From: DSOI01 sp041394885
Lineage (GTDB): Bacteria; Acidobacteriota; Terriglobia; Bryobacterales; Bryobacteraceae
Assembly: GCA_041394885.1 (NCBI GenBank)
Contig: JAWKHI010000022.1
Coordinates: 1 to 64,000, forward strand
Length of the DNA: 64,000 nt
Direction: 5' to 3'
Shown here: one piece after another, positions 1 to 10,000 of the stretch
How the letters are laid out: each line of letters begins with the position of its first letter
How positions within the stretch are numbered: position 1 is the first letter of the stretch
The notes under the pieces: generated by a model
Told to the model about the DNA's origin: nothing
Seen by the model: the letters and a program-made list of their open reading frames with translations, nothing else
Databases searched by the model: none
Translations under genes and position numbers: made by a program

Positions 1-596
1 GTGAGAACGTGGATGCCGGAATCGCGCACCAGTTGCTTCTCGAGCTGGTCCACGCTGCGGAGACCGACGATAACGGTGTTGCGCTCCTCCACCTTGGGCG
101 CGTAGTTGTAAAGGTGGGTCAACTGCCGGGGGCCGTGGCCGAGCAGGCAGGCAAGCGGCATGCCATGGACATTGCCGGAGAGGGAGGATTCCGGGGTGTT
201 CATATCGGCGTGTGCGTCGATCCAGATCAGGCCGACCTTTTGTTTCTTCTTGCGAAAATGACGGGAGATGCCGGAAACAGTGCCCACAGCGGCGGAATGG
301 TCCCCGCCAAGCACCACCGGGAATCGTCCCTGTCCCGCGGCCTTTTCCACTTGAGAAGCAATGCGGCGGCAGGTCTCGGTGATCTCGGGGAGGTAGCGGG
401 CGTGGGGACTGCCCGAGTCGCGCGATTCGGCCTGAACCACGTCGACGTTGCCCTGGTCCTCAACGATATACGACAGGCGGCTGAGGCGCTGGCTGAGTTC
501 GGCCACCCGGATGGCGGAAGGCCCCATGTCGACGCCGCGGCGTCCGGCGCCTAGATCGAGCGGCGCGCCGATAACGGCAATCCTCGTCGGTCGCAT
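1..596 (-). CDS. rocF: Arginase family protein (partial, C-terminus beyond window edge)
   Basis: The ureohydrolase fold (arginase/agmatinase) hydrolyses guanidino compounds with a binuclear Mn centre, in the cytoplasm. Reading leftward from the ATG at 594-596 gives MRPTRIAVIGAPLDLGAGR, then the metal motifs GGDHSAAVGT and WIDAHADMNTP. These are followed by SGNVHGMPLA, which resembles arginase rather than agmatinase. About 198 residues are visible; the C-terminal metal ligands lie outside the window. The start codon is 2 bases after the stop of the TIM-barrel gene, so it is the third gene of a ggt-epimerase-arginase run. Arginase is the best call; agmatinase or formimidoylglutamase cannot be excluded without the C-terminus. 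Confidence 0.85.
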   Translation of the reverse strand, partial: MRPTRIAVIGAPLDLGAGRRGVDMGPSAIRVAELSQRLSRLSYIVEDQGNVDVVQAESRDSGSPHARYLPEITETCRRIASQVEKAAGQGRFPVVLGGDHSAAVGTVSGISRHFRKKKQKVGLIWIDAHADMNTPESSLSGNVHGMPLACLLGHGPRQLTHLYNYAPKVEERNTVIVGLRSVDQLEKQLVRDSGIHVL

Positions 597-598
597 TA

Positions 599-1423
599 TC
601 AATCCTCCCAGCTTTCGAATACACGCATCGCCTCGCCGATCGGGTCGCCGGCGCCGTCCGGTTCGCGGGGCTCCAGCAGCAGCGGATATTGGCCCGGGCG
701 GGAACGCAGCAGTTCCATCGTTCGCTTCCAGTCTATGGTGCCGCCGCCGGCGCCTGGGAAACCATGCGTGTCGCTCTCGCCGTCGTTGTCGTGCAGATGG
801 GTGGAGCGGATACGGTCCTTCATCCGGTCAAAGGCGCGATCGACGCCTTCCATGATGTGAGCGTGGCCGGAATCGAAACAAAAGCCATTGTCGAGATGGG
901 TGGCGTTGACGAACTGCATCAGGCGGCCGGACGAGGAGAGTCCATTGGGGATGTTCTCGAGCAGGACAGAGACGCCGCGATGCCGGGCGAAGAGGTTGAG
1001 TTCCTCTAGCGACGAAAACGCGGCGTCGAACTTGGCTTCGTGGAACTCTTCTCCGGCTGTGCCGAGATGCTGGATGAGATAGCGGAAGGGGGCGCGTTCG
1101 GCCACCTCCAAGGCCCGCTTGACCTCATCCACCGAGTCCCGCCGGCGGATGCGTTCGAGATCGGCGATGTTGACGTTGATTCTGGAACTGCTCCTTGCCC
1201 CCTCTTCGCCGCCGTGCGCGGGCGAATGAAGAGAATGGAACTCGAGGGGCGATTCGCCGAAGTACTCGGCCAGGGAGGCGGTCTGCGCGCGGTCGCGATG
1301 ATCGAACGAAGGGTGCGCGCACACCACCTCGACCCTCGCGATACCCGAGCGCGCCACACGGTCCAGCCAGGCGGTGGTAAGCCGGCGGGCGGCATTCAGA
1401 TGCGTGGAGAGTCCGGTGAGCAT
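599..1423 (-). CDS. Sugar phosphate isomerase/epimerase family protein (xylose isomerase-like TIM barrel)
   Basis: This 274-residue protein belongs to the AP-endonuclease-2/xylose-isomerase-like TIM-barrel superfamily, which is metal dependent and acts on sugars or abasic DNA. Ligand-type motifs occur in the expected order: HSLHSP, LLENIPNG, CFDSGHAH, and HLHDNDGESDTHGFPGAGGG near the end. The last of these resembles the sugar epimerase/hydroxypyruvate isomerase-like branch more than endonuclease IV. There is no signal peptide. It starts 3 bases after the ggt stop and ends 2 bases before arginase, so cotranscription is likely. The substrate is not readable from the sequence. Confidence 0.8.
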   Translation of the reverse strand: MLTGLSTHLNAARRLTTAWLDRVARSGIARVEVVCAHPSFDHRDRAQTASLAEYFGESPLEFHSLHSPAHGGEEGARSSSRINVNIADLERIRRRDSVDEVKRALEVAERAPFRYLIQHLGTAGEEFHEAKFDAAFSSLEELNLFARHRGVSVLLENIPNGLSSSGRLMQFVNATHLDNGFCFDSGHAHIMEGVDRAFDRMKDRIRSTHLHDNDGESDTHGFPGAGGGTIDWKRTMELLRSRPGQYPLLLEPREPDGAGDPIGEAMRVFESWED

Positions 1424-1426
1424 GCG

Positions 1427-3088
1427 TCAGAAACCCGCGGCCTTGCCCGCACCGCGGCCGTCGGTGCCGCCCTGAAGCCACCCGCCTTCCGAGACGATGG
1501 CTTCGACGATCGCCACGCCTGAAATCGGGGCGATGACGTGCCCCTTGGCCTCGAGCAAATGGATGGTGTCCGGGGAGAACCCGCGCTCCATCGAGAGCTT
1601 GTCGGGCTGCCACTGGTGATGGAACCGGGGTGCGTCGATAGCGTCCTGAATGTTCATGCCGTGGTCCACCACGTTCAGGATCACCTGCAGCACGCCATTG
1701 ATGATGCGCGAGCCGCCGGGCGCGCCCACGGCCATGAAGAACTTGCCGTCGCGGGCGAGAATGGTTGGCGTCATCGACGAGAGCGGACGTTTGCGCGGCG
1801 CGATCGCGTTGCCTTCGCCCTGGATGAGCCCGAACATGTTCGGGACGCCGGGCTTGGCGGCGAAGTCGTCCATCTCATTGTTGAGCAGGAAGCCGAGTCC
1901 GGGCACCGTGACGCCGTTTCCATAGCTGCCGTTGATGGTGTAGGTGAGGGCGACGGCGTTGCCTTGCCGGTCGACGATCGAAAAATGCGTGGTTTCGGTG
2001 GGCTCGCGGGCGGGCAGCCGTCCGGGTTGAACCGTCTTCGAATCAGAGGCGTGAGCAGGGTCGATGGAGTTGCGGAGCGAGGCGATGTAGCCGGGGTCGA
2101 GCAGCCCTTTCACCGGGACTTTGAAGAAGTCAGGATCGCCGAGGTGCTCGCTGCGGTCAGCGTAGAAGCGCCGCATGGTTTCGGCGACGTAGTGAATCGC
2201 GCTGGCCGATCCGGCGCCCGCCTTTTCATAGCCGGTCCCTTCGAGGACGCCGAACATCTGCAGGATGCCCACGCCGCCGGAAGAAGGCGGCGGCGCGGTG
2301 ATCACGTCGATACCTTTGTATCGCCCTCGCAGTGGTTCACGCTCCACGGCTCTGTAGGAGCGCAAGTCCTGTTCGGTGATGAGGCCGCCGTGGCTGGCCA
2401 TCGCGCGGGCGAGCCGGCGGGCGGTTTCCCCTTCATAAAAATCCCGCGATCCGCGCTTGGCGATTCGCGCGAGCGTGGCGGCTAGTTCCTTCTGCCGAAG
2501 CCGGTCACCCATTTCGAAGTAGCGGCCCCGATTCAGAAAAATACGGTTCGATTCCTCAAAGCGGGCGAGCAGATCCTTGGAGCTTTTGAGAGACTCAGAG
2601 CGGGCCCAGGAGACGTCGAAGCCCTTACGCGCCAGATCCACGGCGGGCTTCACCAACTTGGACCATGGCTGGGAGCCAAGCGCGCGATGCGCCAACTCGA
2701 GCCCCCGCACCGTCCCGGGAACGCCGGCGGCGCGCCACCCGATGACGGAATCTTTGGTTAGAGCGCCCTGCTCGTCCAGGTACATGTCGCGAGAGGCCGC
2801 GGCGGGAGCAGCTTCGCGAAAATCGAAAAAGCGCGCGTTGCCATCGGAGGCGCGATAGAGCAAGAAGCCGCCTCCGCCGAGATTGCCCGCCGAGGGAAGC
2901 GTCACCGCCAGCGCGAAAGCCACGGCGACGGCCGCGTCGATGGCGTTGCCTCCCGAACGAAGCACCTGGAGACCGGCCTCGGTGGCCAGCGGCTCCTGCG
3001 CCACCACCATTGCCTTGCGGGCTCGCACTGGCTGGCGGGCGGCCGCAATCGCGGCGCAAACTAGCAAGGCGGCGATCGCGCGATTCAT
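1427..3088 (-). CDS. ggt: Gamma-glutamyltranspeptidase
   Basis: A periplasmic Ntn-hydrolase of 553 residues that cleaves or transfers gamma-glutamyl groups, for example from glutathione. The N-terminus MNRAIAALLVCAAIAAA is a signal peptide. Family landmarks are GGNAIDAAVA near residue 47, the self-processing site ETTHFSIVD with the nucleophile threonine at about residue 366, PLSSMTPTI, and the C-terminal GAPGGSRIINGVLQVI. Length matches the family. It lies 56 bases after the DUF3604 gene and leads directly into the epimerase and arginase genes, suggesting amino-acid nitrogen scavenging. A paralogue lies at 46.4-48.1 kb. Confidence 0.93.
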   Translation of the reverse strand: MNRAIAALLVCAAIAAARQPVRARKAMVVAQEPLATEAGLQVLRSGGNAIDAAVAVAFALAVTLPSAGNLGGGGFLLYRASDGNARFFDFREAAPAAASRDMYLDEQGALTKDSVIGWRAAGVPGTVRGLELAHRALGSQPWSKLVKPAVDLARKGFDVSWARSESLKSSKDLLARFEESNRIFLNRGRYFEMGDRLRQKELAATLARIAKRGSRDFYEGETARRLARAMASHGGLITEQDLRSYRAVEREPLRGRYKGIDVITAPPPSSGGVGILQMFGVLEGTGYEKAGAGSASAIHYVAETMRRFYADRSEHLGDPDFFKVPVKGLLDPGYIASLRNSIDPAHASDSKTVQPGRLPAREPTETTHFSIVDRQGNAVALTYTINGSYGNGVTVPGLGFLLNNEMDDFAAKPGVPNMFGLIQGEGNAIAPRKRPLSSMTPTILARDGKFFMAVGAPGGSRIINGVLQVILNVVDHGMNIQDAIDAPRFHHQWQPDKLSMERGFSPDTIHLLEAKGHVIAPISGVAIVEAIVSEGGWLQGGTDGRGAGKAAGF

Positions 3089-3144
3089 AAACTTTCAGTG
3101 TAGCTTGCCCGGAAACGCGATTCGTAAGTCGTGTTTTGGCGTGC

Positions 3145-6027
3145 CTAGCGCATGCCCGCCGCGTAGCGAATCCAGATCGGGCTGGACCATGCCAGTTCCC
3201 CGTTTTCCTGCTCCAGCCTCACGTAGTACCAATGCTCGCCCGGCCCCACCTCCCGATCCAGATACTCGATGTCGACGTCTCGCGTCATCGGTTCCGCCTT
3301 GTAAACATAGGCCGCGTCGCGGATCAAATGCACCGTCTTCACCGGCGCTGTGCCGCGCGCCTTGACCCGGATCTTCTCGCGCCGGGAAGAGCGTGCATCG
3401 TCACCCATGAAGTGCTCGCCCAGCCAGAACTCGAGAATGATATTGTCGGTGGCGCCATAGGCGTGGCGCTTGCGAATCGAATCGAAGATCGGCTGGCGCT
3501 GGCGGGCCGGCGTATAGATCATGGCGTAGGAAATGTGCGTGGAGAAGTGATCCGACGACGCGATCACTCCCAGCCGGTAGCCTTTTTTCCATGCGTTCCA
3601 AACCATGCCGGCTTCGGCGAAGCCGCCAATGGCGCGGCGCTCCTCTCCGTCCTTGACACCGCGGGGCGCGTTCTTCGATTCGTAGTTGTGCCGGTCGCCC
3701 TGGTAGATCTCCACCAGTGGCTCGAGTTCGCGGTCGTTGTCGCGCCAATCGGTGCCCATGCCATTGGAACCCGAAGTATGCGGAATCGCGAGGCCACCCG
3801 ATTTGCGCAGTTCCTCATAGAGCAGCTTCGTGTCGTTCTCGATCACTCCTCCGAACGAGTTGCTGTTGAAGGTAAGCAGTTCTCCGTCGGGCGAATCGGG
3901 TAACAGGAATTTCGAGTTCATTGACTGGAAGAAGGGCACGATGGGATAGGTTCGCGTGGTGTGAACAATGTTGCGGTGCCCATGGGGCCAACTCACGTTG
4001 CGCTCGTAGGCATACAGCGGCACGAAGCGTTCCGGGAAATGGAACATGTCGGCCATCTTCCATGTCATGAAGTTCCAATAGTCCGAGCCGCCGGCCTGAT
4101 GATCGGTGGAGGCGCCGAAGTCCATCCCGGCGGCGTCGATCATGTATCGATAGAACTCGGGGAGCGATCCGTCGCTGAGGCCGCCCTGGTCTGGCGAGAG
4201 TTCGGTGTGGCGATGCAGGTCTCCGCGGACGATGCCAAGTGACTCCCGTCCGAGCTTGACGGTATGCGCGCGAATCGCGGCAACATCGGAAGCCTCGCTG
4301 GCATGCGGCGGCGGCGTCGCCGTGTCCGGCGCGGGTTCGTATGCGGCCAACGCGGGCGGCTCCGGCGGCGGAAGAAGCGGCAGCGATCCGGCGATCACCC
4401 GATTCAAACGCGGCCGGCTGGTGAATTCATAGCGTCGCGAATCGGTGGGCCAGAACAGCCAGAGGCGTCCCTTCGCGGGCGCAATGCCCATCCGCGTGCT
4501 CTTGCGTGACAGGCTCGACGGAATGGGCATCGGCTCCATCCACTGGCGGCCCTCCACGCGGGTGAGGAAGCTCTCCCAGTGAGTGGTCCCGTTGCGGGCC
4601 TGGCGCGCGTAGCGACGCTTGAACGTCATCCAGACGGATCCGTTGGGGTCTGCAAACAACAGCGGCGCGGACCACGACGACGCGCCCGGATCCAGTAGAT
4701 CGCCCGGCGCGAAAAGGGGCGCCGCTTTCCAGGCGCCGCCATCGAGGGCCACCACTTCGATGCGCCGAGCATCGCCGAGAGGGCTCCCCGCCGAACGGGG
4801 CGCGAGTGGCCCGAGGTCCTTGCCCCAATGCTCCCCACCCGTCTCCCACGCAATCCACGGCCGGTTGCTGCTATCCACCGTGACCGTCGCGCCGGACTCC
4901 ATGCGGGCCGATCCGGCCACGGTAAGTTCCGGGCTGAAGCCGCCCGAGGGCGTGAAGCTGCGCGCATGGATGTCGTAGCTGGCGTTATAGCGATCCCACG
5001 CGATCCAGACGCGGCCATCGGGTCCGGTGGCGATCGCGGGATGCCAGTCGTTCCGGGGGCCTTCGGTGACCGCCAGCGGCTCGGACCATTTCCCGTTGCT
5101 GCGATAGCAGAGATAGATGCGCGAAACCGCTCCGGTGAGCGCCTGCCATACCACGTAAATGGTCCCATCGGGGGACCGGGCCACATGCGGTTCAATGTCC
5201 GGGAGCCGATTGCTGGTGAGGCGAGTGAGCGTGCCCCACCGCCCGTTCTCCCACGGCATGGCGTACAAATCCCAGTTGCCGTCCACCTGCTGCGACCATA
5301 TCAGCCAGGGCCGGCCGGTTTCGTCTGTCGTCACCTGCGGACGCCATAGGTCCGCCGCGGCCCGGGGCACCGGAATCAGTCGCGTCCAACGGCCGTCCCG
5401 AAGCCGGCGCAGGTTGAGTTCCTCGAGCCGATCGTGATAGCTGAGCCAAGTGGTCCACACGGTTCCGTCAGGCGAAGCTCCGATCGAGGGAAAATCATGT
5501 TCGCGGGACTCGGTGCCGGAAAGGTCAGTGGCCGGCACGGTGCGGCGAACGGCAACGCCTGGAGCACAGGATTGCGATCGCTCGAACGAGAGCCGCGCCG
5601 GCGAGAATGCGCAGGCGACGTTGTTGGCCTCCACGCGAACATTGCCGGACGGACCGGCGCCGCGAACCCAAATCCCTTTCGCCAGCCGGATTTGGCGCGG
5701 CCGCTTACCTTCGGGGCCGGAGGCCAACAGCACACGTTCCGTCCTCAGGGTGAACGCAAAACCGCCCTCGGGACGTAACTGGTCAGGAAGCTCGAAGCGA
5801 TAAGGCTGGATGGAATGGATCGACGCGCCGGACGCCGTCACGCGGCCGGACCATTGCGCCGGGCTGGTCTCCTCCGTCCCGAACAACACCAGCGCCTGCC
5901 ACAGTCCCTCTTCCGGCGTACCTCCGGGTTCGGCTTCATAGCCTTCCGGCACGGCTGGAGCAGGGTCCTGACCGAACCCCGCTAAGGCGAGAAGCAGCAA
6001 TGACAGGCCGGTGCGGATGAGAGTCAC
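3145..6027 (-). CDS. Secreted DUF3604 (PHP-like) protein with N-terminal beta-propeller
   Basis: A 960-residue exported protein with signal peptide MTLIRTGLSLLLLALAGFG. Residues about 180-540 contain repeated propeller-like units such as SPDGTVWTTW, GRPWLIW, DGTIYVVWQA, DGRVWIAWDRY and NRPWIAWE. From about residue 610 comes a PHP-like metal hydrolase region with GDLHRHTELS, ASTDHQAGG and, further on, GVIASSDHFSTH, which matches the DUF3604 family as I know it. The substrate is unknown; PHP folds usually hydrolyse phosphoesters, but that is inference here. It lies 27 bases downstream of the DUF4097 lipoprotein gene on the same strand. Confidence 0.78.
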   Translation of the reverse strand: MTLIRTGLSLLLLALAGFGQDPAPAVPEGYEAEPGGTPEEGLWQALVLFGTEETSPAQWSGRVTASGASIHSIQPYRFELPDQLRPEGGFAFTLRTERVLLASGPEGKRPRQIRLAKGIWVRGAGPSGNVRVEANNVACAFSPARLSFERSQSCAPGVAVRRTVPATDLSGTESREHDFPSIGASPDGTVWTTWLSYHDRLEELNLRRLRDGRWTRLIPVPRAAADLWRPQVTTDETGRPWLIWSQQVDGNWDLYAMPWENGRWGTLTRLTSNRLPDIEPHVARSPDGTIYVVWQALTGAVSRIYLCYRSNGKWSEPLAVTEGPRNDWHPAIATGPDGRVWIAWDRYNASYDIHARSFTPSGGFSPELTVAGSARMESGATVTVDSSNRPWIAWETGGEHWGKDLGPLAPRSAGSPLGDARRIEVVALDGGAWKAAPLFAPGDLLDPGASSWSAPLLFADPNGSVWMTFKRRYARQARNGTTHWESFLTRVEGRQWMEPMPIPSSLSRKSTRMGIAPAKGRLWLFWPTDSRRYEFTSRPRLNRVIAGSLPLLPPPEPPALAAYEPAPDTATPPPHASEASDVAAIRAHTVKLGRESLGIVRGDLHRHTELSPDQGGLSDGSLPEFYRYMIDAAGMDFGASTDHQAGGSDYWNFMTWKMADMFHFPERFVPLYAYERNVSWPHGHRNIVHTTRTYPIVPFFQSMNSKFLLPDSPDGELLTFNSNSFGGVIENDTKLLYEELRKSGGLAIPHTSGSNGMGTDWRDNDRELEPLVEIYQGDRHNYESKNAPRGVKDGEERRAIGGFAEAGMVWNAWKKGYRLGVIASSDHFSTHISYAMIYTPARQRQPIFDSIRKRHAYGATDNIILEFWLGEHFMGDDARSSRREKIRVKARGTAPVKTVHLIRDAAYVYKAEPMTRDVDIEYLDREVGPGEHWYYVRLEQENGELAWSSPIWIRYAAGMR

Positions 6028-6054
6028 CCTGACATCTCATCACACCCTCGCCGC

Positions 6055-6978
6055 TTAGCGCGGCTCGATGCGAATGTGGCCGTTCGACGTGGCGAGATCG
6101 AGCAGCGGGCCGCCGTCGCCAAGAGTCGCGTTCAGGGAAGACTTGCTTTGGCTTTCCACGCGCATGTTCGGGAACTTGCACGTGATCGAAGAATTGCTGG
6201 TATGCGCCTTCACACGCGCGCGGGCACTCTCGGCCAGCCTCACGGTAATGGGTCCGTTCGAGGTGGATGCGGTCACGTCGGACAGGCGCCCGCCCTCTAC
6301 GTCCAGCGTGACGGGGCCGTTCGAGGTCCTGAGCCGCACCGGTGCATCGGTGTCGCCGACGGCGGCGCGCACCGGCCCGTTGGACGTCACGATGTCCAGC
6401 CGCCCGGTCACACCGTTCACCGTCACGGGCCCGTTGGATGTGTGAATGTTGGCCGGTCCGGCGAATTCGCGAATCTCCACGGGGCCATTCGACGTATCCA
6501 CGTCCGCGTTCCCCCGGCTGCGAGAGATGCGCACCGGTCCGTTAGAGGTCCGCACGCGCGCCACCTCCTCCACTCCGGCGATGGTGATGGGGCCGTTGGA
6601 ACTGGCGATGCCGTCCAGCCGCGTACGCGCCGGAACGCGAATCCGGTACCGGGCGCCCATGTTGCCCCATCGGCTCGCGCCAGTGTCGCGAACGGTGCGG
6701 ACCTGGATGAAGTCCGCCGACGGCGTCACCTGCACCTGAATCCGATCCAGGTTCTCTTTCGTCGACGCGTATTTCTCGCCGTCGATCTCGACATAGGCCT
6801 GGCTCCAGCCTTCGATTTCCACTGCGCCGTTGAAGTTCTCCACTGTGAGCCGTCCGCCGGGCGCCAGATCGTGCCGGAAGTGGAATTCTTCGGTAACGCG
6901 GTGAGAATCGGTGAAAGCGTCCAGTTCGCACCCGGTGGTGATCACCGCCAGGGCGGCGAGTGCAAGTTTCGGACTCAT
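6055..6978 (-). CDS. DUF4097-type repeat lipoprotein
   Basis: A predicted exported protein of 307 residues. I chose the ATG at 6976-6978 because GAGGT at 6987-6991 sits 8 bases upstream and the protein then begins with a signal, MSPKLALAALAVITTGCELD, with a probable lipidated cysteine. An ATG at 6993 and a longer start at 7041 also exist. The body is a right-handed beta-repeat of about 20 residues per turn, with seven SNGP(I/V) turns plus two degenerate ones (TSNSSI, TSNGHI). This is the DUF4097 pattern. The family is a surface or envelope protein of unknown role; envelope adhesion or sensing is a guess. Confidence 0.82.
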   Translation of the reverse strand: MSPKLALAALAVITTGCELDAFTDSHRVTEEFHFRHDLAPGGRLTVENFNGAVEIEGWSQAYVEIDGEKYASTKENLDRIQVQVTPSADFIQVRTVRDTGASRWGNMGARYRIRVPARTRLDGIASSNGPITIAGVEEVARVRTSNGPVRISRSRGNADVDTSNGPVEIREFAGPANIHTSNGPVTVNGVTGRLDIVTSNGPVRAAVGDTDAPVRLRTSNGPVTLDVEGGRLSDVTASTSNGPITVRLAESARARVKAHTSNSSITCKFPNMRVESQSKSSLNATLGDGGPLLDLATSNGHIRIEPR

Positions 6979-7045
6979 AGTGGCGTACCTCATGCCTTGA
7001 TTACGAACTCGACTCTGGATTCGTTCCCGCATTCGTTCCATGTTA

Positions 7046-7062
7046 GCCTGAAATTTTCAGGC
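7046..7062. promoter_or_regulatory. 17-bp perfect palindrome in the divergent DUF4097/pyc intergenic region
   Basis: GCCTGAAA and TTTCAGGC flank a single T. The element lies 16 bases before the pyc start and 67 bases before the DUF4097 start. No other sequence of this symmetry is in the 100-base gap. It could be a dimeric repressor operator or a short hairpin in the pyc leader. There is no direct evidence of function. Confidence 0.4.
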
Positions 7063-7078
7063 CCTCCGGCGTCCACAC

Positions 7079-10000
7079 ATGCAAAAACTCCTAGCCCTCA
7101 ACCGAGGCGAAATCGCCATCCGTATCCTGCGCGCGGCCAACGAATTGGGTCTGCGGACCGCGGCCGTGTTCTCCAAGGAAGACCGGCTGAGCCTGCACCG
7201 TTTCAAAGCCGACGAGGCCTATCTCATCGGGGAAAACAAGGGCCCGGTGGAAGCGTATCTGGACGTAGAAGGGATTGTGGCGCTGGCCAAGGAGAAAGGC
7301 GTTCACTACATCCATCCCGGGTACGGCTTCTTGGCCGAGAATGCCGCGCTGCCGCGGGCTTGCGAAAAAGCCGGAATCACCTTCATCGGGCCGAGCGCGG
7401 AACTGCTCGAACTTCTAGGGGACAAGACCGCCGCGCGGCGCCTGGCCGAAAAGGCCGGGCTGCCCGTGATTCCCGGAACGGCGCATCCGGTGGACACATG
7501 GAAGGGCGCGGAGAAGGCCTCGGCCCGCATCGGCTTCCCGCTGATCATCAAGGCGGCTTTCGGCGGCGGCGGACGCGGAATGCGCGTGGTGCACAAGCCG
7601 TCGCAACTGCGCGAACTTTACGAGGAGGCGCAGCGAGAAGCCGCCGCCGCGTTCGGAAACGGCGCCGTGTTCCTCGAGCGCTATATCCAGCGTCCGCGCC
7701 ACATCGAGGTTCAGATTCTCGGTGACCGGCACGGCAACCTGCTGCACCTGTACGAGCGTGACTGCTCGGTCCAGCGGCGGCATCAGAAAGTGGTGGAGGT
7801 GGCGCCGGCCGTCTCCCTCCTACCGGAGCTGCGTCAAGCCATCACCCAAGGCGCCGTTCGTCTGGCGCGCGAGGCCGGCTACTACAACGCCGGCACCACG
7901 GAGTTCCTGGTGGACTCCGACACCAACGAGTGGTTCTTCATCGAGGTGAATCCCCGCATTCAAGTGGAACACACGGTGACGGAAGTGGTGACCGGCATCG
8001 ACATCGTGCGCTGCCAGATTCAGGTGGCGCAAGGGCTGCCGCTGCACGGCGCCGAGATGGGCCTGCCCGCGCAGCAGGACATCCCCCTGCACGGCTTCGC
8101 CATGCAGTGCCGGATCACCACCGAAGACCCCGCCAACAACTTCACGCCGGACTATGGCCGCATCCACACCTACCGCTCGCCGGCGGGGTTCGGCATCCGG
8201 CTCGACGGCGCATCGGCTTACGGTGGCGCGGTCATCACGCCTTACTATGACTCGCTGCTGGTGAAGGTCACCGCGTGGGCGCGTGAGTTCCCGCATGTCT
8301 GCCAACGCATGGACCGGGCACTGCGAGAATTTCGCGTCCGCGGCGTGAAGACCAACATCCCGTTTCTGGAAAACGTCGTCAACAACGCGGATTTTCAATC
8401 CGGCAACGTCACCACACGCTTTCTCGACGAGACCCCGTCCCTGTTCCACTTCCGCGCGCGCCGGGACCGGGCCACCAAGCTGCTCACGTATTTGAGCGAA
8501 GTGCTGGTGAACGGCAATCCGGAGGTGGCGGGCAAGAGCAAGCCGGACATGCTCCGCGCCGCGCCCGTGCCCGCCCACGATCCACAGGCGCCGCCCCGTG
8601 GCACCAGACAACTGCTCGACGAGATGGGTCCGGAGCAATTCGCGCGCTGGATCCGCGATCAGCGGCGATTGCTGATGACCGACACCACGTTCCGGGACGC
8701 CCATCAGTCGCTGATGGCGACGCGAGTGCGCACCTATGACATGCTGGCGATCGCCAACCACGTTTCCCACCGCCTTCCGGAGTTGTTCAGCCTGGAAATG
8801 TGGGGCGGGGCTACCTTCGACGTCGCACTGCGGTTCCTGCATGAGGATCCGTGGCAGCGGCTGGCCAAGCTGCGCGAAGCCATTCCGAACATCTGCTTCC
8901 AGATGTTGCTGCGGGCATCCAACGCCGTTGGATATACGGCCTATCCGGACATCGTGGTGCGGGAATTCATTTACGAGGCCGCGCGCCAAGGCATCGACAT
9001 CTTCCGCATCTTCGATTCCCTCAACTACCTTCCCAACATGAAGGTGGCGATGGAGGCGGCGCGCAAGACCGGACGCGTGTGCGAAGCCGCCATCTGCTAT
9101 ACCGGCGACATCCTTGACCCGGCGCGCGACAAGTATCCGCTCGAATATTACACAAGGATGGCGCGGGAGTTGGAGAAGATGGGCGCGCACATCATTGCCA
9201 TCAAGGACATGGCTGGACTGGTGCGGCCCTACGCCGCCACCAGGCTGGTGGCCGCCCTGCGCGGCGTCACCGACCTACCGATCCATTTCCACACGCACGA
9301 CACATCCGGTGTGAACGCGGCGTCTATTCTGAAAGCCGCCGACGCCGAAGTGGATATCGCCGACGCCGCCATTTCGTCGATGTCGGGCACAACGTCGCAA
9401 CCGAACCTCAACTCCATCGCCGCCGCTTTGGCGCACACCGAGCGCGATACCCTGCTCGACGCCGGCGCACTGCAACACGCAGCCGACTATTGGGAAACCG
9501 TGCGGGCCTGGTACGAGCCCTTCGATAGCGCCCCGAAATCGGGCACCGCCGAAGTGTATCTTCACGAAATGCCCGGCGGGCAGTATACGAATCTCAAAGC
9601 GCAAGCCGAATCGATGGGGCTTGGCGAACGCTGGCCGGAGGTGGCGCGCGCCTATGCCGACGTCAACATGGCGTTCGGCGACATTGTGAAGGTCACGCCG
9701 TCGAGCAAAGTAGTGGGTGACCTCGCGTTGTTCCTGGTGAGCCACGGCATGACGGTGCGCGAACTCGAGGCCTTGGGCCCGAACCACACCGTGAACATTC
9801 CCAACTCGGTGATCGACATGTTCAACGGATCGCTCGGCGAGCCGCAGGGCGGGTGGCCCAGGCAGATGCAAAAGGTGGTGCTCAAGGGCGCGCGTCCAAA
9901 GAGGACCCGCCCGGCGGGCGTGAAGCTGGAGGACGCAGCGGCCGAGCTTGAGAAGAAGATCCACCGCAAGCCGTCCCACAGTGACGTGCTCAGCTATCTG

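Noticed and set aside
9..554. Plus-strand frame of 181 codons opposite the arginase gene
   Set aside because: The minus strand carries clear arginase motifs (GGDHS, DAHAD). The plus frame has no domain and is its antisense image.
7820..9190. 456-codon minus frame within pyc
   Set aside because: It is antisense to the biotin carboxylase and carboxyltransferase domains; high GC at third positions creates long stop-free antisense frames.
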